Assembly (NCBI RefSeq): GCF_963877135.1
Contig: NZ_CAWNSW010000155.1
Location: forward strand, 49,039-113,038
From: Stenomitos frigidus_A
GTDB taxonomy: Bacteria; Cyanobacteriota; Cyanobacteriia; Leptolyngbyales; Leptolyngbyaceae
Length of the DNA stretch: 64,000 nt
Direction of reading: 5' to 3'
A program made the translations under genes and the position numbers. Below the pieces are notes generated by a model. It worked only from the letters and a program-made list of their open reading frames with translations, ran no database searches and was not told the DNA's origin. Of this stretch, positions 18,759 to 27,407 are shown piece after piece (position 1 is the first letter of the stretch; each line of letters begins with the position of its first letter).

Positions 18759-21740
18759 CTACTGTCCGATCGCTGGCTCTTCTACAGGACGCACAATCGT
18801 TGCGTCTTGAGTGACTTGGGGTTTAAAGATCGCTTGCAAGGCTCCTTCCAACGTGGGTGACATGACAATGCGATTTTCGTAGGCAACAATTACCCGTACC
18901 AGCGTGGGTAGACTGTTTTGAGTGGCTTCCAGGTAAAGTGGTTCCACATACAGCAACGATCGTTCGATCGGCACGATGAGCAAATTGCCCTGGATGGCTC
19001 GCGAACCCTGACGATTCCAGAGGGCAATCTGTTGGGAAATCACCGGGTCTTGATTAATGCGCGCTTCAATTTGTTCGGGGCCATAGATGAGTCGCTCTTT
19101 CGGGAAGGTATACAGCAACAATTTGCCATAGTTCTCACCGTCCGATCGCGCGGCCAGCCAGGCAACCAGATTGGTTCGTTGGCGTGGAGTGTAGGGCAGC
19201 AGCAAAATGAACTCTTCAAACGGCACAGCAGGCAGACTGGTGATCAGGTAATACGGCTCGACTGGTCGAGGTTCACTGCCATACACTTCATTGGGGATTT
19301 GCCACTGGTCTTCCCGGTTGTAAAACACCTGTGGATCGGTCATGTGATACGTCATCAGCCGTTCCGATTGCAGCTTAAAAAAATCGACGGGATAGCGCAT
19401 GTGGCTCCGCAAGGCGGCTGGCATTGCGTTGAGCGGTTGGAACAACCCAGGCAAGATTTTTGACCAGGTTGTAATGATGGGATCACTTGGATCAGCCACA
19501 TAAAAATCGACGGAACCATGATAAGCATCAATCACAACTTTGACCGCGTTGCGAATATAGTTGATGCCTTCAGTGCCAGAGTCAGCATAAGGATAGCGAT
19601 CGCTGGTCGTGTAAGCGTCCACAATCCAATAAAGATAATTCTGATCGGTCTCTCCTGGTTTAGGCACATTGGCTGTCACCAGATAAGGATCACTGTCGTA
19701 GCGCAGAAAAGGCGCGATCGCCTGCACCCGATGCTTGATGTTGCGTCGGAACAAAACCTTTGTCTTTGGCAAAAAATCGCGAGTAAACAAAAGCTGCCAA
19801 TCACGCAGGTAAACTGCAAACAAGCCTCGCCGCCACCAAGAACCCATGTTGATGCCACCACGGCCATCGTAGACGTTGTAGGTGTTGTCACTACCGCTAG
19901 GAAAATCCAACTCCTGCGTCAGGGTTTGCGTCATCACATAGGTATTAGCAATCTCACCGTAATAGAGACGGGGTTGCCCAATGGGAATGCTGTCACGGAT
20001 CGCAGGGCTAGAGGTCGTTAGTGCCCCAGCGTCACTAGCCGTAATGTCTTTGACAAAATATTCTGGTAAGCCACCAGCACCCACAATATTTACGGGACTC
20101 AGGGTAAAGCCATAGCCATGTGTATAAATGAGATGGCGGTTCACCCAGGTTTGTGCTTCCTGGGGGACAGCACTGTAGTCCAGCTCACGCGCGGCAATCA
20201 AGACTTGTCGTTGTTCAGTTGGAGTCGCGGGACTAGGTGCTGGACGCTTCTGGGGCGTTGCAGATGGACGAGCAGGCACATCGGTTTGCAAGGTGTAACG
20301 ATCGATATCCGCGTCGGGAAAGCGGTAGTAGGGGCGAATCTGCTGGAGTTGCCGATTGGTTTCCAGTAGCGGGCGTTGATCCCACAGACGGATATTGCGC
20401 ACAGTCAGTTCATTGGCGGTGAGGTCGGCTTCTGTCAATTGCCCCTGCGGATCAAAGTTGCTGGCATCAATCACTTCCAAATCAAAAGCCTGACGGGTCA
20501 GCGCGATCGTGCGCTCGATAAAGGGGCGCTCCCGCGCGAGTTCATTCGGCTGCACCACCAAAGATTGAATGATTTCAGGAACAACAACGCTGGCAACAAG
20601 CAGCGTGCCAAACAGACCGAAACCAAGCTTAACCCAGTGCCAATGGGTGGCTTTCGGTTGCCAGAAAAGGGTGTACCACAAGAGAACGAGTGCGATCGCT
20701 AGTGCAAACACGCTTAAGGCCGTATAAGCGGGCAGTTGAGCCACAACATCGGTGTAACTGGCACCAAAACTGACTCCACGCGGTGAATACAACAATTCAT
20801 AGCGACTGAGCCAAAAACTTAACGCCATGACACCCATCAAGCCGCTGCCAACTCCATAGAGGTGTCGCTGCTGCGCTGATGAAAACCCCGGAAAGCTTCC
20901 CTGGCTAAGGCTATTGCCTGACAACAAATACGTCAGTAACACTGCAATAAACCCATAGAGAAAGAGCCCAAAGAGCCATTGTTCTAACAATTCCCAAAAC
21001 GGTAAGGCGAAAATGTAGAAACTAATATCGCGTCCGAATAAGGGATCGGTGCTATCGAATGAGGTGGGATGTAAAAATTGCAGGACGACGGCCCATTGTT
21101 TTGAACACAACCACCCAAATAAGAGGCTGAGCGTCACGGCGATCGCGCTTAGCCCAAAGTGAGGATAGATGAGCAGGGGGATTGCAAGGCCCCAGACTCC
21201 ACCTAGCAGCCAGACCAGGTCACTCCTCTGTGTGATCGCCTGCCAGAGAATTTTAGGATTGAGGCGAGACACAAACGGGCCGGAAAGTGTTGCCCCATGC
21301 TGCCAGTAGTGGACGGCAAGCTGCCCATAAGACAGCAGTAAAAACCCCACCAGCAGGCTTAGTCCCAGAGTGAGAGGGAGAAGCGATCGGAACCATAACG
21401 TCGCCTTTGATGGAGTAGACGATGGAGAAGACTGCGATCGCTCTACTTTGTAGGGGGACAATAACCCTTTTTTGCGCTCCTGGCCGTAGCCAACCGCCGT
21501 CGAAGTAGAAGAGTACTTGAAACGCTGCGCTAACGCCAGATTACCCAGCAAGTAAACTGCCGTTAACCCCGCCACCACCATTAGAAGTACCAGTCGCACC
21601 TGGAATTTGAGTTGGAAGACTGAGAGGTAAGCGACCTCCTGAAACCAGAGTAGCTCGGCTCCTAAACGGCAGACCAGATCAAGTAGTAGCCCCACTCCCA
21701 GAAGCACGATAGAGAGTTGAAATAGCCGTTTTCCGATCAC
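18759..21740 (-). CDS. UPF0182 family large membrane protein
   Basis: A 993-residue protein of the COG1615/UPF0182 family, length typical. The N-terminal 350 residues hold about seven transmembrane helices; the remaining 600 residues form a large soluble, probably extracytoplasmic domain with family blocks such as YDSDPYLVTANVP, YTTSDRYPYADSGTEGINYI and RNAVKVVIDAYHGSVDFYV. The molecular role of the family is unknown. The start is GTG (VIGKRLFQL). Confidence 0.93.
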   Translation of the reverse strand: MIGKRLFQLSIVLLGVGLLLDLVCRLGAELLWFQEVAYLSVFQLKFQVRLVLLMVVAGLTAVYLLGNLALAQRFKYSSTSTAVGYGQERKKGLLSPYKVERSQSSPSSTPSKATLWFRSLLPLTLGLSLLVGFLLLSYGQLAVHYWQHGATLSGPFVSRLNPKILWQAITQRSDLVWLLGGVWGLAIPLLIYPHFGLSAIAVTLSLLFGWLCSKQWAVVLQFLHPTSFDSTDPLFGRDISFYIFALPFWELLEQWLFGLFLYGFIAVLLTYLLSGNSLSQGSFPGFSSAQQRHLYGVGSGLMGVMALSFWLSRYELLYSPRGVSFGASYTDVVAQLPAYTALSVFALAIALVLLWYTLFWQPKATHWHWVKLGFGLFGTLLVASVVVPEIIQSLVVQPNELARERPFIERTIALTRQAFDLEVIDASNFDPQGQLTEADLTANELTVRNIRLWDQRPLLETNRQLQQIRPYYRFPDADIDRYTLQTDVPARPSATPQKRPAPSPATPTEQRQVLIAARELDYSAVPQEAQTWVNRHLIYTHGYGFTLSPVNIVGAGGLPEYFVKDITASDAGALTTSSPAIRDSIPIGQPRLYYGEIANTYVMTQTLTQELDFPSGSDNTYNVYDGRGGINMGSWWRRGLFAVYLRDWQLLFTRDFLPKTKVLFRRNIKHRVQAIAPFLRYDSDPYLVTANVPKPGETDQNYLYWIVDAYTTSDRYPYADSGTEGINYIRNAVKVVIDAYHGSVDFYVADPSDPIITTWSKILPGLFQPLNAMPAALRSHMRYPVDFFKLQSERLMTYHMTDPQVFYNREDQWQIPNEVYGSEPRPVEPYYLITSLPAVPFEEFILLLPYTPRQRTNLVAWLAARSDGENYGKLLLYTFPKERLIYGPEQIEARINQDPVISQQIALWNRQGSRAIQGNLLIVPIERSLLYVEPLYLEATQNSLPTLVRVIVAYENRIVMSPTLEGALQAIFKPQVTQDATIVRPVEEPAIGQ

Positions 21741-21889
21741 AGGAGTTAAGCAGTCAACTACGGATGAACAATGGTTTCAACCATACAACATTGTCTATTC
21801 AACTGTTAACTTTATCAAACAGGGCATCAATGGCTTGCGAGACCAACCCCGACCGGGCAGAATCCTGGGGTTTCCTCCTCAAGTCATCT

Positions 21890-22021
21890 TGTCTCTGGTC
21901 TCTCTTTCGTTCCTGGTTCCGCCCCCATCGCGGCGTCTCGCAGGAAAAGCTACTGTTATATCTCGGCTTTTTTGAGTGTGTTCACAATGCTAAAAAGCGT
22001 GGTAAAGCCCTGCTTGACTGA
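21890..22021 (+). pseudogene. IS1595/ISXO2-like transposase C-terminal remnant
   Basis: The frame encodes CLWSLFRSWFRPHRGVSQEK, LLLYLGFFECVHNAKKRGKA, LLD, stop. This matches the end of ISXO2-type DDE transposases, where a (E)GLWS.LRSW..HRGVSQEKL.LYL.FFEFVHN pattern precedes the C-terminus. The residues upstream in frame do not look like transposase, so only the last 44 codons remain. Confidence 0.55.
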
Positions 22022-22098
22022 CAAAACTAAGAAGCTGGAATGCGGTTAAGGGCAGTGAATTCTGCTGTTTAGGCTGGGGTTAAGCCGTGCTGCCCAGC

Positions 22099-23445
22099 TC
22101 AATCTTCTTCAATAGGACGCAGCGATCGCAAAATAATCCAGCTCAGAATGAATAGCCACACGGCAACCAGCAGATAGGCCACAAGCAACGTCTTTTGGGT
22201 TTCTGCCTGTACCTGAATCAAGTAAGCTTCGGTGAAATCAACTCTGATACCGCCAACAATCTGCCCTGCTGAGTTTTTGATCGGGCCAGAGGCTGAGATC
22301 CAATGACCCAGTTCATCTTCATAGGGAGTCATAATCACCGTTATTTTGTCGTCAAACACCTTGCGCTCTGAGTGTTCGGCTTTAAAGGGCTCCAAAAAAT
22401 CAGTGGTTTCACGACCGATCGCAATGCTTCTCGAAAGGTCTCCAATCCACATAATTTTGCCGGGCGATCCCACCTTATAAGTCCGAGGAATGGCATTGGG
22501 AAAGACGGTATGGAGATCGGTCAACCACTTCTGATGCTCTTGATAAAGTGGGTTATCGATTGGAGTACTTCCTTTCGGCACATAGAGGTCTGCTAAAGCC
22601 GCAAAGTGATCGCCATTAGTGCCGAATCTCCCTGCTTGAAGCGCCTGCACCATTTCTTTTTGGATACGCTCTAAAGCCTCGTTGAGGCGAAACTGGTAAA
22701 ACCAACTGCCGCCTGCCACAGATAGGACAATATTGGCCAGAAGCGTGGTCAGCAAAACGGTTCGTCGTGCTTTTCTACGGGCACTGACCCTGGCGACCTC
22801 AGTATCTCGACTAGCCTTAATGTACTGGACGTGCGCGTTGGTTGGCAGCGGTTCTTTGCCCATGCGCTTGATTAACCACTGCTGCGCTTCTTCCAGATCA
22901 AGCCCGCGCAGCAAAGAGCTTGGATTTTTTGCCTTTCCTTGCCATTCCAGAGCACGCACCAGCAAGCGTGTATGCATACGTACATATTCCAGATCGGTGT
23001 CGATCGCCTTCATTAATTCCTGAAAAGCTTCATTAAAGTCGTCTGCTTCCCGGAAAAAGAGCCAGTTGTGACTAGACAACTTAAAATGAACTTGCTTCTG
23101 ATCAAAGCCTTCCCGGTACACAATAGGCAAAAAGCGCTTATTGCACGCGGCTGCATATTCAATTTCCTCCCGACAAACGGATGATTTAACAGAGTCAGGG
23201 CTCATGATAAAGACAAACGTGTGAGCGTTCTCAATACCGCGCTGAATCGCCTTCCACCATTCTTCTCCTTTCTGAATATCTTCCCAATCAACCCACGGAT
23301 CATGGTTCAATTGCTTAAACGCGGCACTTAATGTCCTCACAAAGGACTGATCTTTGCGGGAATAGGAGATAAACACGTCGCTGCCAGCCTCGTGAAGTAT
23401 GGCGGTTTGAAGTTGTTTAGCTGTCTGAATAGTAGAAGCATTCAT
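22099..23445 (-). CDS. membrane TIR-domain protein with extracytoplasmic sensor-like domain
   Basis: 448 residues from ATG 23445 (TTG 23454 possible). Residues about 20-150 form a TIR domain: SDVFISYSRKDQSF, WVDWEDIQKGEEWW, and VCREEIEYA with the Glu expected of NAD-cleaving TIRs. A linker (HTRLLVRALEWQGKAKNPSS) common in cyanobacterial TIR proteins leads to TM1 (LLTTLLANIVLSVAGGSWFY, about 230-250), an external domain of about 165 residues containing MTPYEDELGHWISASGPIKN, and TM2 near the C-terminus. The external part, ending in a GQIVGGIRVDFTE strand, resembles CACHE-type sensors. Its inferred role is a transmembrane receptor with an internal TIR effector. Confidence 0.85.
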   Translation of the reverse strand: MNASTIQTAKQLQTAILHEAGSDVFISYSRKDQSFVRTLSAAFKQLNHDPWVDWEDIQKGEEWWKAIQRGIENAHTFVFIMSPDSVKSSVCREEIEYAAACNKRFLPIVYREGFDQKQVHFKLSSHNWLFFREADDFNEAFQELMKAIDTDLEYVRMHTRLLVRALEWQGKAKNPSSLLRGLDLEEAQQWLIKRMGKEPLPTNAHVQYIKASRDTEVARVSARRKARRTVLLTTLLANIVLSVAGGSWFYQFRLNEALERIQKEMVQALQAGRFGTNGDHFAALADLYVPKGSTPIDNPLYQEHQKWLTDLHTVFPNAIPRTYKVGSPGKIMWIGDLSRSIAIGRETTDFLEPFKAEHSERKVFDDKITVIMTPYEDELGHWISASGPIKNSAGQIVGGIRVDFTEAYLIQVQAETQKTLLVAYLLVAVWLFILSWIILRSLRPIEED

Positions 23446-23516
23446 TGCTTTCAAATCTCTATAGTTTGCGTTCCCGTCTTCAAGATGGCGCTCTGTTAAT
23501 CGCTAAAGCGATGCCG

Positions 23517-23687
23517 TTAGTCAGGCTGCTTAAACCAGCGGCAAACTAGCTTGCCTTGAAAGGTTTCCCATCTCGCATATAAACCGCGATTGCTGAAGAG
23601 ACTGCTGGCAATAGGCGATTGCGTGGTTTGGTGGCTTTGGTTCGTTTGTGTGGTTTGAGCTGATGAGTTTGTTTGCGTGGTTTTCAT
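23517..23687 (-). CDS. 56-residue small protein upstream of the TIR receptor
   Basis: From ATG 23687: a T/Q/S-rich N-terminal half (MKTTQTNSSAQTTQTNQ) and an aromatic/basic C-terminal half (SNRGLYARWETFQGKLVCRW, then FKQPD). A good Shine-Dalgarno (TGGAG) lies 9 nt upstream. It sits about 70 bp before the TIR receptor start on the same strand, so co-transcription is likely. Family unknown; short secreted or membrane-interacting peptides are possible, but no signal peptide is seen. Confidence 0.5.
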   Translation of the reverse strand: MKTTQTNSSAQTTQTNQSHQTTQSPIASSLFSNRGLYARWETFQGKLVCRWFKQPD

Positions 23688-23748
23688 GATGAATATCTCC
23701 AGGGGGCAAAAGGTTTAGTAAAGAAGGCTTCACCCATCCACCCAAGGA

Positions 23749-24407
23749 TTACGCGGTTATTTCTGTGATCTTTTCGCGGCTTGGCTGTGATGCATCAATA
23801 GCAACCGTGTGATGCTTATCACGCCCCAAGCGGAAATAACCCGATTCATGTTTCCTGACTTCATCATCGAGCCTTTCCACCACATGAGTGACCTTAGCCT
23901 GTTGGTTCAAGATCATCAGGTCACCTTTGAAGGCTAATTTTGCGCCTCTGCTAGAAGGCAACCCAAATAGCTCAAATACGCGACTTTCAACTGCACCACC
24001 TATTTCTTGAATGTGCTTAAGGGTATAAGCCCAACCACCATTAAGATTCCGTACATTTTTAATGTAAGGGCGTTTTGAAGAATCGCATTCATCAAGCTCC
24101 TTGTAAGGGGTGAAGGTGGTGAGAAAGGCGGCGGTGGCAGTGGCTCGATGATTGCTTCGATCTCGGTCACTTCTTCATCCCGCAAGCTAAAAAGCTGTTG
24201 GAGTCGCTGTAGTCCACGGCGATCGCCCTCAGTCAGGGAATACTGCTTGGCTAGCGCGCCTTCAAACACGGTGCTTGAGGCCGGCGTGTTCGCCCATTTT
24301 GCCCAGGCCATGAGTCCGGTGCCCAAACCGCTAGCTGCTGAAGCTGGACTGAGCCAACAACTGCTGAACCACCCCGGTTGGCTCCTGCGGGGACAAGTAG
24401 TTGACAA
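23749..24407 (-). pseudogene. frameshifted gene remnant upstream of the TIR receptor
   Basis: Two coherent frames follow one another. Up to about 24150 the frame encodes EGALAKQYSLTEGDRRGL, QRLQQLFSLRDEEVTEIEAI, a helical module seen in cyanobacterial signalling/effector-associated proteins. From about 24170 down to 23749 another frame encodes TPYKELDECDSSKRPYIKNV, RNLNGGWAYTLKHIQEIG, SRVFELFGLPSSRGAKLAF, KGDLMILNQQAKVTHVVERL. The second frame has no start codon of its own before a TTG deep inside. One frameshift near 24100-24170 would join them. The function of the C-terminal part (fold perhaps EVE/PUA-like) is not established. Confidence 0.4.
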
Positions 24408-24486
24408 CCGAGATAATCGCTAAAGCCCCTCACAGAAAATGATTTTGTCTCCGTTATAATCAGAGTGCCTTCACAGAAAGACATAT

Positions 24487-25143
24487 ATGAGCAGCGCTGT
24501 AGTTTCGACCGAACAATTACTGCAACAGTTACACTGGCGCTACGCCACCAAAAAGTTTGATCCAACCAAGAAGATTGCGGAAGACGTTTGGCAAGCTCTA
24601 GTAGAGAGCTTAATCCTTACCCCCTCTTCGTTTGGCTTGCAGCCCTGGAAGTTTTTTGTTATCACGAATCCGGCGATCCGTCAGCAGTTAGTCGAGCATA
24701 GCTGGGGACAAACTCAGGTAGCCGATGCATCTCATCTCGTCGTGCTGGCGTTCAAAAAGGATTTGAATACCGCCGATGTCGATCGCTACATGCAAAATAT
24801 TTCCCATGTGCGGCAGGTGCCGGTCGAGAACTTGCAGGGGTTTGCCAAGGTGATCAACGGCTTTTTGGAAAAGCCGCCCTATCCCCTTGACATCGATGAA
24901 TGGTCAAAGCGGCAGGTTTACATTGCGCTGGGGCAGTTCATGACTAGTGCCGCTCTGTTGGGTATTGATACCTGCCCAATGGAAGGGTTCAACCCACCGA
25001 AATACGATGAGATTCTAGGATTGGCAGAGCAAGGCTATGCCTCTGTTGTTGCCTGTCCGGCTGGCTATCGTGCAGAGGATGACAAGAGTGCCGCTCAGGC
25101 GAAAGTTCGCTACCCAGCTCAAGACCTGGTGCAGTACGTTTAG
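24487..25143 (+). CDS. nitroreductase-family NAD(P)H oxidoreductase
   Basis: A 218-residue flavin enzyme of the NfsB/YfkO-like group. It begins with QLHWRYATKKFDPTKKI; the HWRYATKKFD segment contacts FMN. SSFGLQPWKFFVITNPAIRQ and DTCPMEGFNPPKYDEILGL follow, normal for the family. It reduces nitroaromatics, quinones or similar substrates with NAD(P)H in the cytoplasm. It stands alone, 80 bp from the remnant on the opposite strand. Confidence 0.88.
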   Translation: MSSAVVSTEQLLQQLHWRYATKKFDPTKKIAEDVWQALVESLILTPSSFGLQPWKFFVITNPAIRQQLVEHSWGQTQVADASHLVVLAFKKDLNTADVDRYMQNISHVRQVPVENLQGFAKVINGFLEKPPYPLDIDEWSKRQVYIALGQFMTSAALLGIDTCPMEGFNPPKYDEILGLAEQGYASVVACPAGYRAEDDKSAAQAKVRYPAQDLVQYV

Positions 25144-25530
25144 GAATGCCACTTGGCTTCAGATCCTGAATTTCTTCAGCTCCCCGCTTTCTTCGACTCG
25201 ACTTTAGCCAATCAGAATGAGAACGCGAGCAGTGGAAGCAACTGTTCGCGTTCTGCGTCAAGGCGTCAAACCGGAGTTGGGTTCAGTGTCGGTCGGAGAA
25301 GCCGGGAGTGCCCAAGGGAGACCCGCACGACCGCCCACAGATCGGAGAAGCTGTGATCGTTTCCCGTGATCAGTGGCAGTTTGAGGTGTCAGCCCCCGTT
25401 GAGATCGGTTAGTCTGGCTAGGAAACACGGATGTTAAACGTTAAAGTTTGATGACAATGCAGTCAAACCTGATTGTGCATCCGTCTTTAGAAGCTCGTTA
25501 AGCCGTCGATGGAGGCCCTACACTTGCAGC
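25144..25530. other. intergenic stretch, no supported gene
   Basis: GC-rich in its first 260 bp. Short open frames exist in all phases (one ends GEAVIVSRDQWQFEV, SAPVEIG, stop at about 25410), but none has a good start or a recognised family. It may contain decayed coding DNA. Confidence 0.3.
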
Positions 25531-26136
25531 ATGAATCTAAGGTTTTCTCAAGATCTTGAAGCGTTGCTAACCCTCCTGGGAGAGAAACCATTGACGCTGG
25601 GCGACATTTTGACCGAAACCTCAGAGCGGGGCTTCAGTCTCGTGATTGGGTTGCTGGCATTGCCCTTCCTACTGCCGATGCCACCGGGTTTTGCCGGTCC
25701 GCTGGGGCTAGGTTGCTTGATTTTAGGAGCGCAGATGGCGATCGGGCGGCGATCGCCCTGGTTACCCAAACGCATTGCGCAGTTTCAGTTTCCGAATTGG
25801 CTGGTGTTGAACCTGCTAAACCTGCTCCGACGCATCACTGGAGTGCTGGAAAAGCTAGCACGACCACGCTTGCGGCAACTTGCTGAGAGCCATTACATCT
25901 GGCGGTTGAATGGCGTTTGCATTGCCTGGTTAGCATTTTTGCTGATGCTCCCAATCCCCTTTACCAACCCCATTCCGACGGCTGGAATCTTGCTGCTGGC
26001 AGTTGCCACGCTGGAAGAAGATGGCTTGCTGATGTGCATTGCTTACGGATTGACGATCGCCATTACGTTGGCGGTGGCGGGGATTGGCTATGCGCTCTGG
26101 CAATCGCCCGGCTTCTTTCAGGATTTGTTGGGGTGA
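25531..26136 (+). CDS. exoD: ExoD-family exopolysaccharide synthesis membrane protein
   Basis: 201 residues. The N-terminal cytoplasmic segment TLGDILTETSERGFSLVIGL is followed by the family core ALPFLLPMPPGFAGPLGLGC and several membrane helices, with PIPFTNPIPTAGILLLAV near the C-terminus. ExoD proteins are linked to exopolysaccharide production and alkaline tolerance in rhizobia; the molecular activity is unknown. The length is normal. Confidence 0.88.
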   Translation: MNLRFSQDLEALLTLLGEKPLTLGDILTETSERGFSLVIGLLALPFLLPMPPGFAGPLGLGCLILGAQMAIGRRSPWLPKRIAQFQFPNWLVLNLLNLLRRITGVLEKLARPRLRQLAESHYIWRLNGVCIAWLAFLLMLPIPFTNPIPTAGILLLAVATLEEDGLLMCIAYGLTIAITLAVAGIGYALWQSPGFFQDLLG

Positions 26137-26156
26137 CGCGAGAAGCGAGAGAAGCA

Positions 26157-26224
26157 AGAAACCGGGTTTCTAGGGTGACACCGATCATCTAATGTGATGG
26201 CACTTAAAGAAACCTGGTTTCTGG
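26157..26224. repeat. AGAAACCGGGTTTCT palindromic repeat, copy A
   Basis: Starts AGAAACCGGGTTTCT and ends AAAGAAACCTGGTTTCTGG, 68 bp in total. The ends match copies B (32053-32120) and C (32736-32803); the interior differs. It lies just after exoD and just before the TIR island. Confidence 0.75.
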
Positions 26225-26305
26225 TTGGTCTCTTATCTTTCCTGCACAAATTTAATGTAGATTGAGGGCATCGCTGCCTCTGATCACCGAGTGTCGAATC
26301 AACGC

Positions 26306-26533
26306 ATGTCTGATCGTCCTGTCGCTGCTACGTCTACGCAACCAACGGCTATGGAGTCGGGAGCTACAGGCGAGGTACCACGACGCATTTTCATTAGCTA
26401 CAAGCGTGAAGTCGAGCCGGATGAGCAGATCGCGCTACAAATTTTTCAGACGTTGAACCAGCACCATCAGGTGTTTATCGACCAGACGATGACGGTGGGG
26501 ACTCGCTGGGCAGAGCAAATCGAAACAGATTAA
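26306..26533 (+). pseudogene. truncated TIR-AAA gene, first 75 codons only
   Basis: From ATG 26306 it encodes a linker and then RRIFISYKREVEPDEQIALQ, IFQTLNQHHQVFIDQTMTVG, TRWAEQIETD, stop. This is the first half of a TIR domain, about 80 percent identical by eye at DNA level to 28540-28688 inside the fusion gene downstream. Homology stops abruptly at GAAACAGA|T, where AT-rich DNA begins. It looks like the left stump of an older TIR-AAA gene, or a diverged partial duplicate. Confidence 0.75.
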
Positions 26534-26723
26534 ATTTCTAGACTTTCCTGTGAAGAAGGCTTATCTTAGTCACATTACCAGCCTTATGAAAACAGGGTTG
26601 TTATTAATATGTTGTATATATTTTTTGGAGCTAAGCACGTTGTCCTTATACTAAGTTGATTGCCTCAAAGACTGAGACTTATTCCTGTAAGAGTTTTTTC
26701 CCGCCAGATTAAAGATAGCAGCT

Positions 26724-27395
26724 ATGCCATTTAAATACTCTTGCTTTATTAGCTATAGACATGGGCAGCGTCGAATGATGCAGCAGATAATCAATGACTT
26801 ACATGACGCGCTTTCTAGCGAGATCGAAATTTGGATGGACAAAGAAGTATATCTTGATCGGGAGCGTCTACAAGGAGGTGATTTTTATAATGAAGCATTA
26901 GCCACAGCGATTTGTGAAAGCCTTTGTATGATTCTAGTTTTCACACCTAAGTACTTTAGTAGAGAACACACTTACTGTGCACGAGAATACAAAGCAATGG
27001 AGGAATTAGAAAGTAGGCGACTTAAATCATGGGGCAAATTATGGAGCTTAGACACTAAGAAAAATAAGCAACATGAGCTAATTATTCCACATGGGTTAAT
27101 TATTCCGATTGTAGTTCGAGGTGAAGATCACCTCCCTCACGAAATTAAAAAACGACGACAGTATTACAATTTTGAAGATTTTTTGCTTGGTGCTGAATCA
27201 ATTAATAGTCGATCTGATTTTGCTCGTCAAATTAGAAACATTGCTAAATATATCGCAGATATGTATAGAACACTCGAAACTTTATCAGAAGATCCATGTC
27301 AGGGATGCGAGAGTTTTGTGCTTCCTACAGAGGATGAAATCAATTTGTGGATAGATGAAGTTCAAGGCCCTAGACCTCCATTTCCCATGCCATAG
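26724..27395 (+). CDS. stand-alone TIR-domain effector protein
   Basis: A 223-residue soluble protein. Beta-A FKYSCFISYRHGQR, BB-loop region EIWMDKEVYLDRERLQGGDF, and YCAREYKAMEEL with the Glu at the usual catalytic place of TIR NADases. The C-terminus LPTEDEINLWIDEV is family-like in TIR proteins encoded beside KGGVGR ATPases. Its stop is 12 bp from the ATG of the next gene, so they form an operon. Its DNA is clearly AT-richer than the flanks. Inferred role: the toxic or signalling TIR partner of the downstream ATPase. Confidence 0.85.
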   Translation: MPFKYSCFISYRHGQRRMMQQIINDLHDALSSEIEIWMDKEVYLDRERLQGGDFYNEALATAICESLCMILVFTPKYFSREHTYCAREYKAMEELESRRLKSWGKLWSLDTKKNKQHELIIPHGLIIPIVVRGEDHLPHEIKKRRQYYNFEDFLLGAESINSRSDFARQIRNIAKYIADMYRTLETLSEDPCQGCESFVLPTEDEINLWIDEVQGPRPPFPMP

Positions 27396-27407
27396 GTAAG
27401 GTTAATC

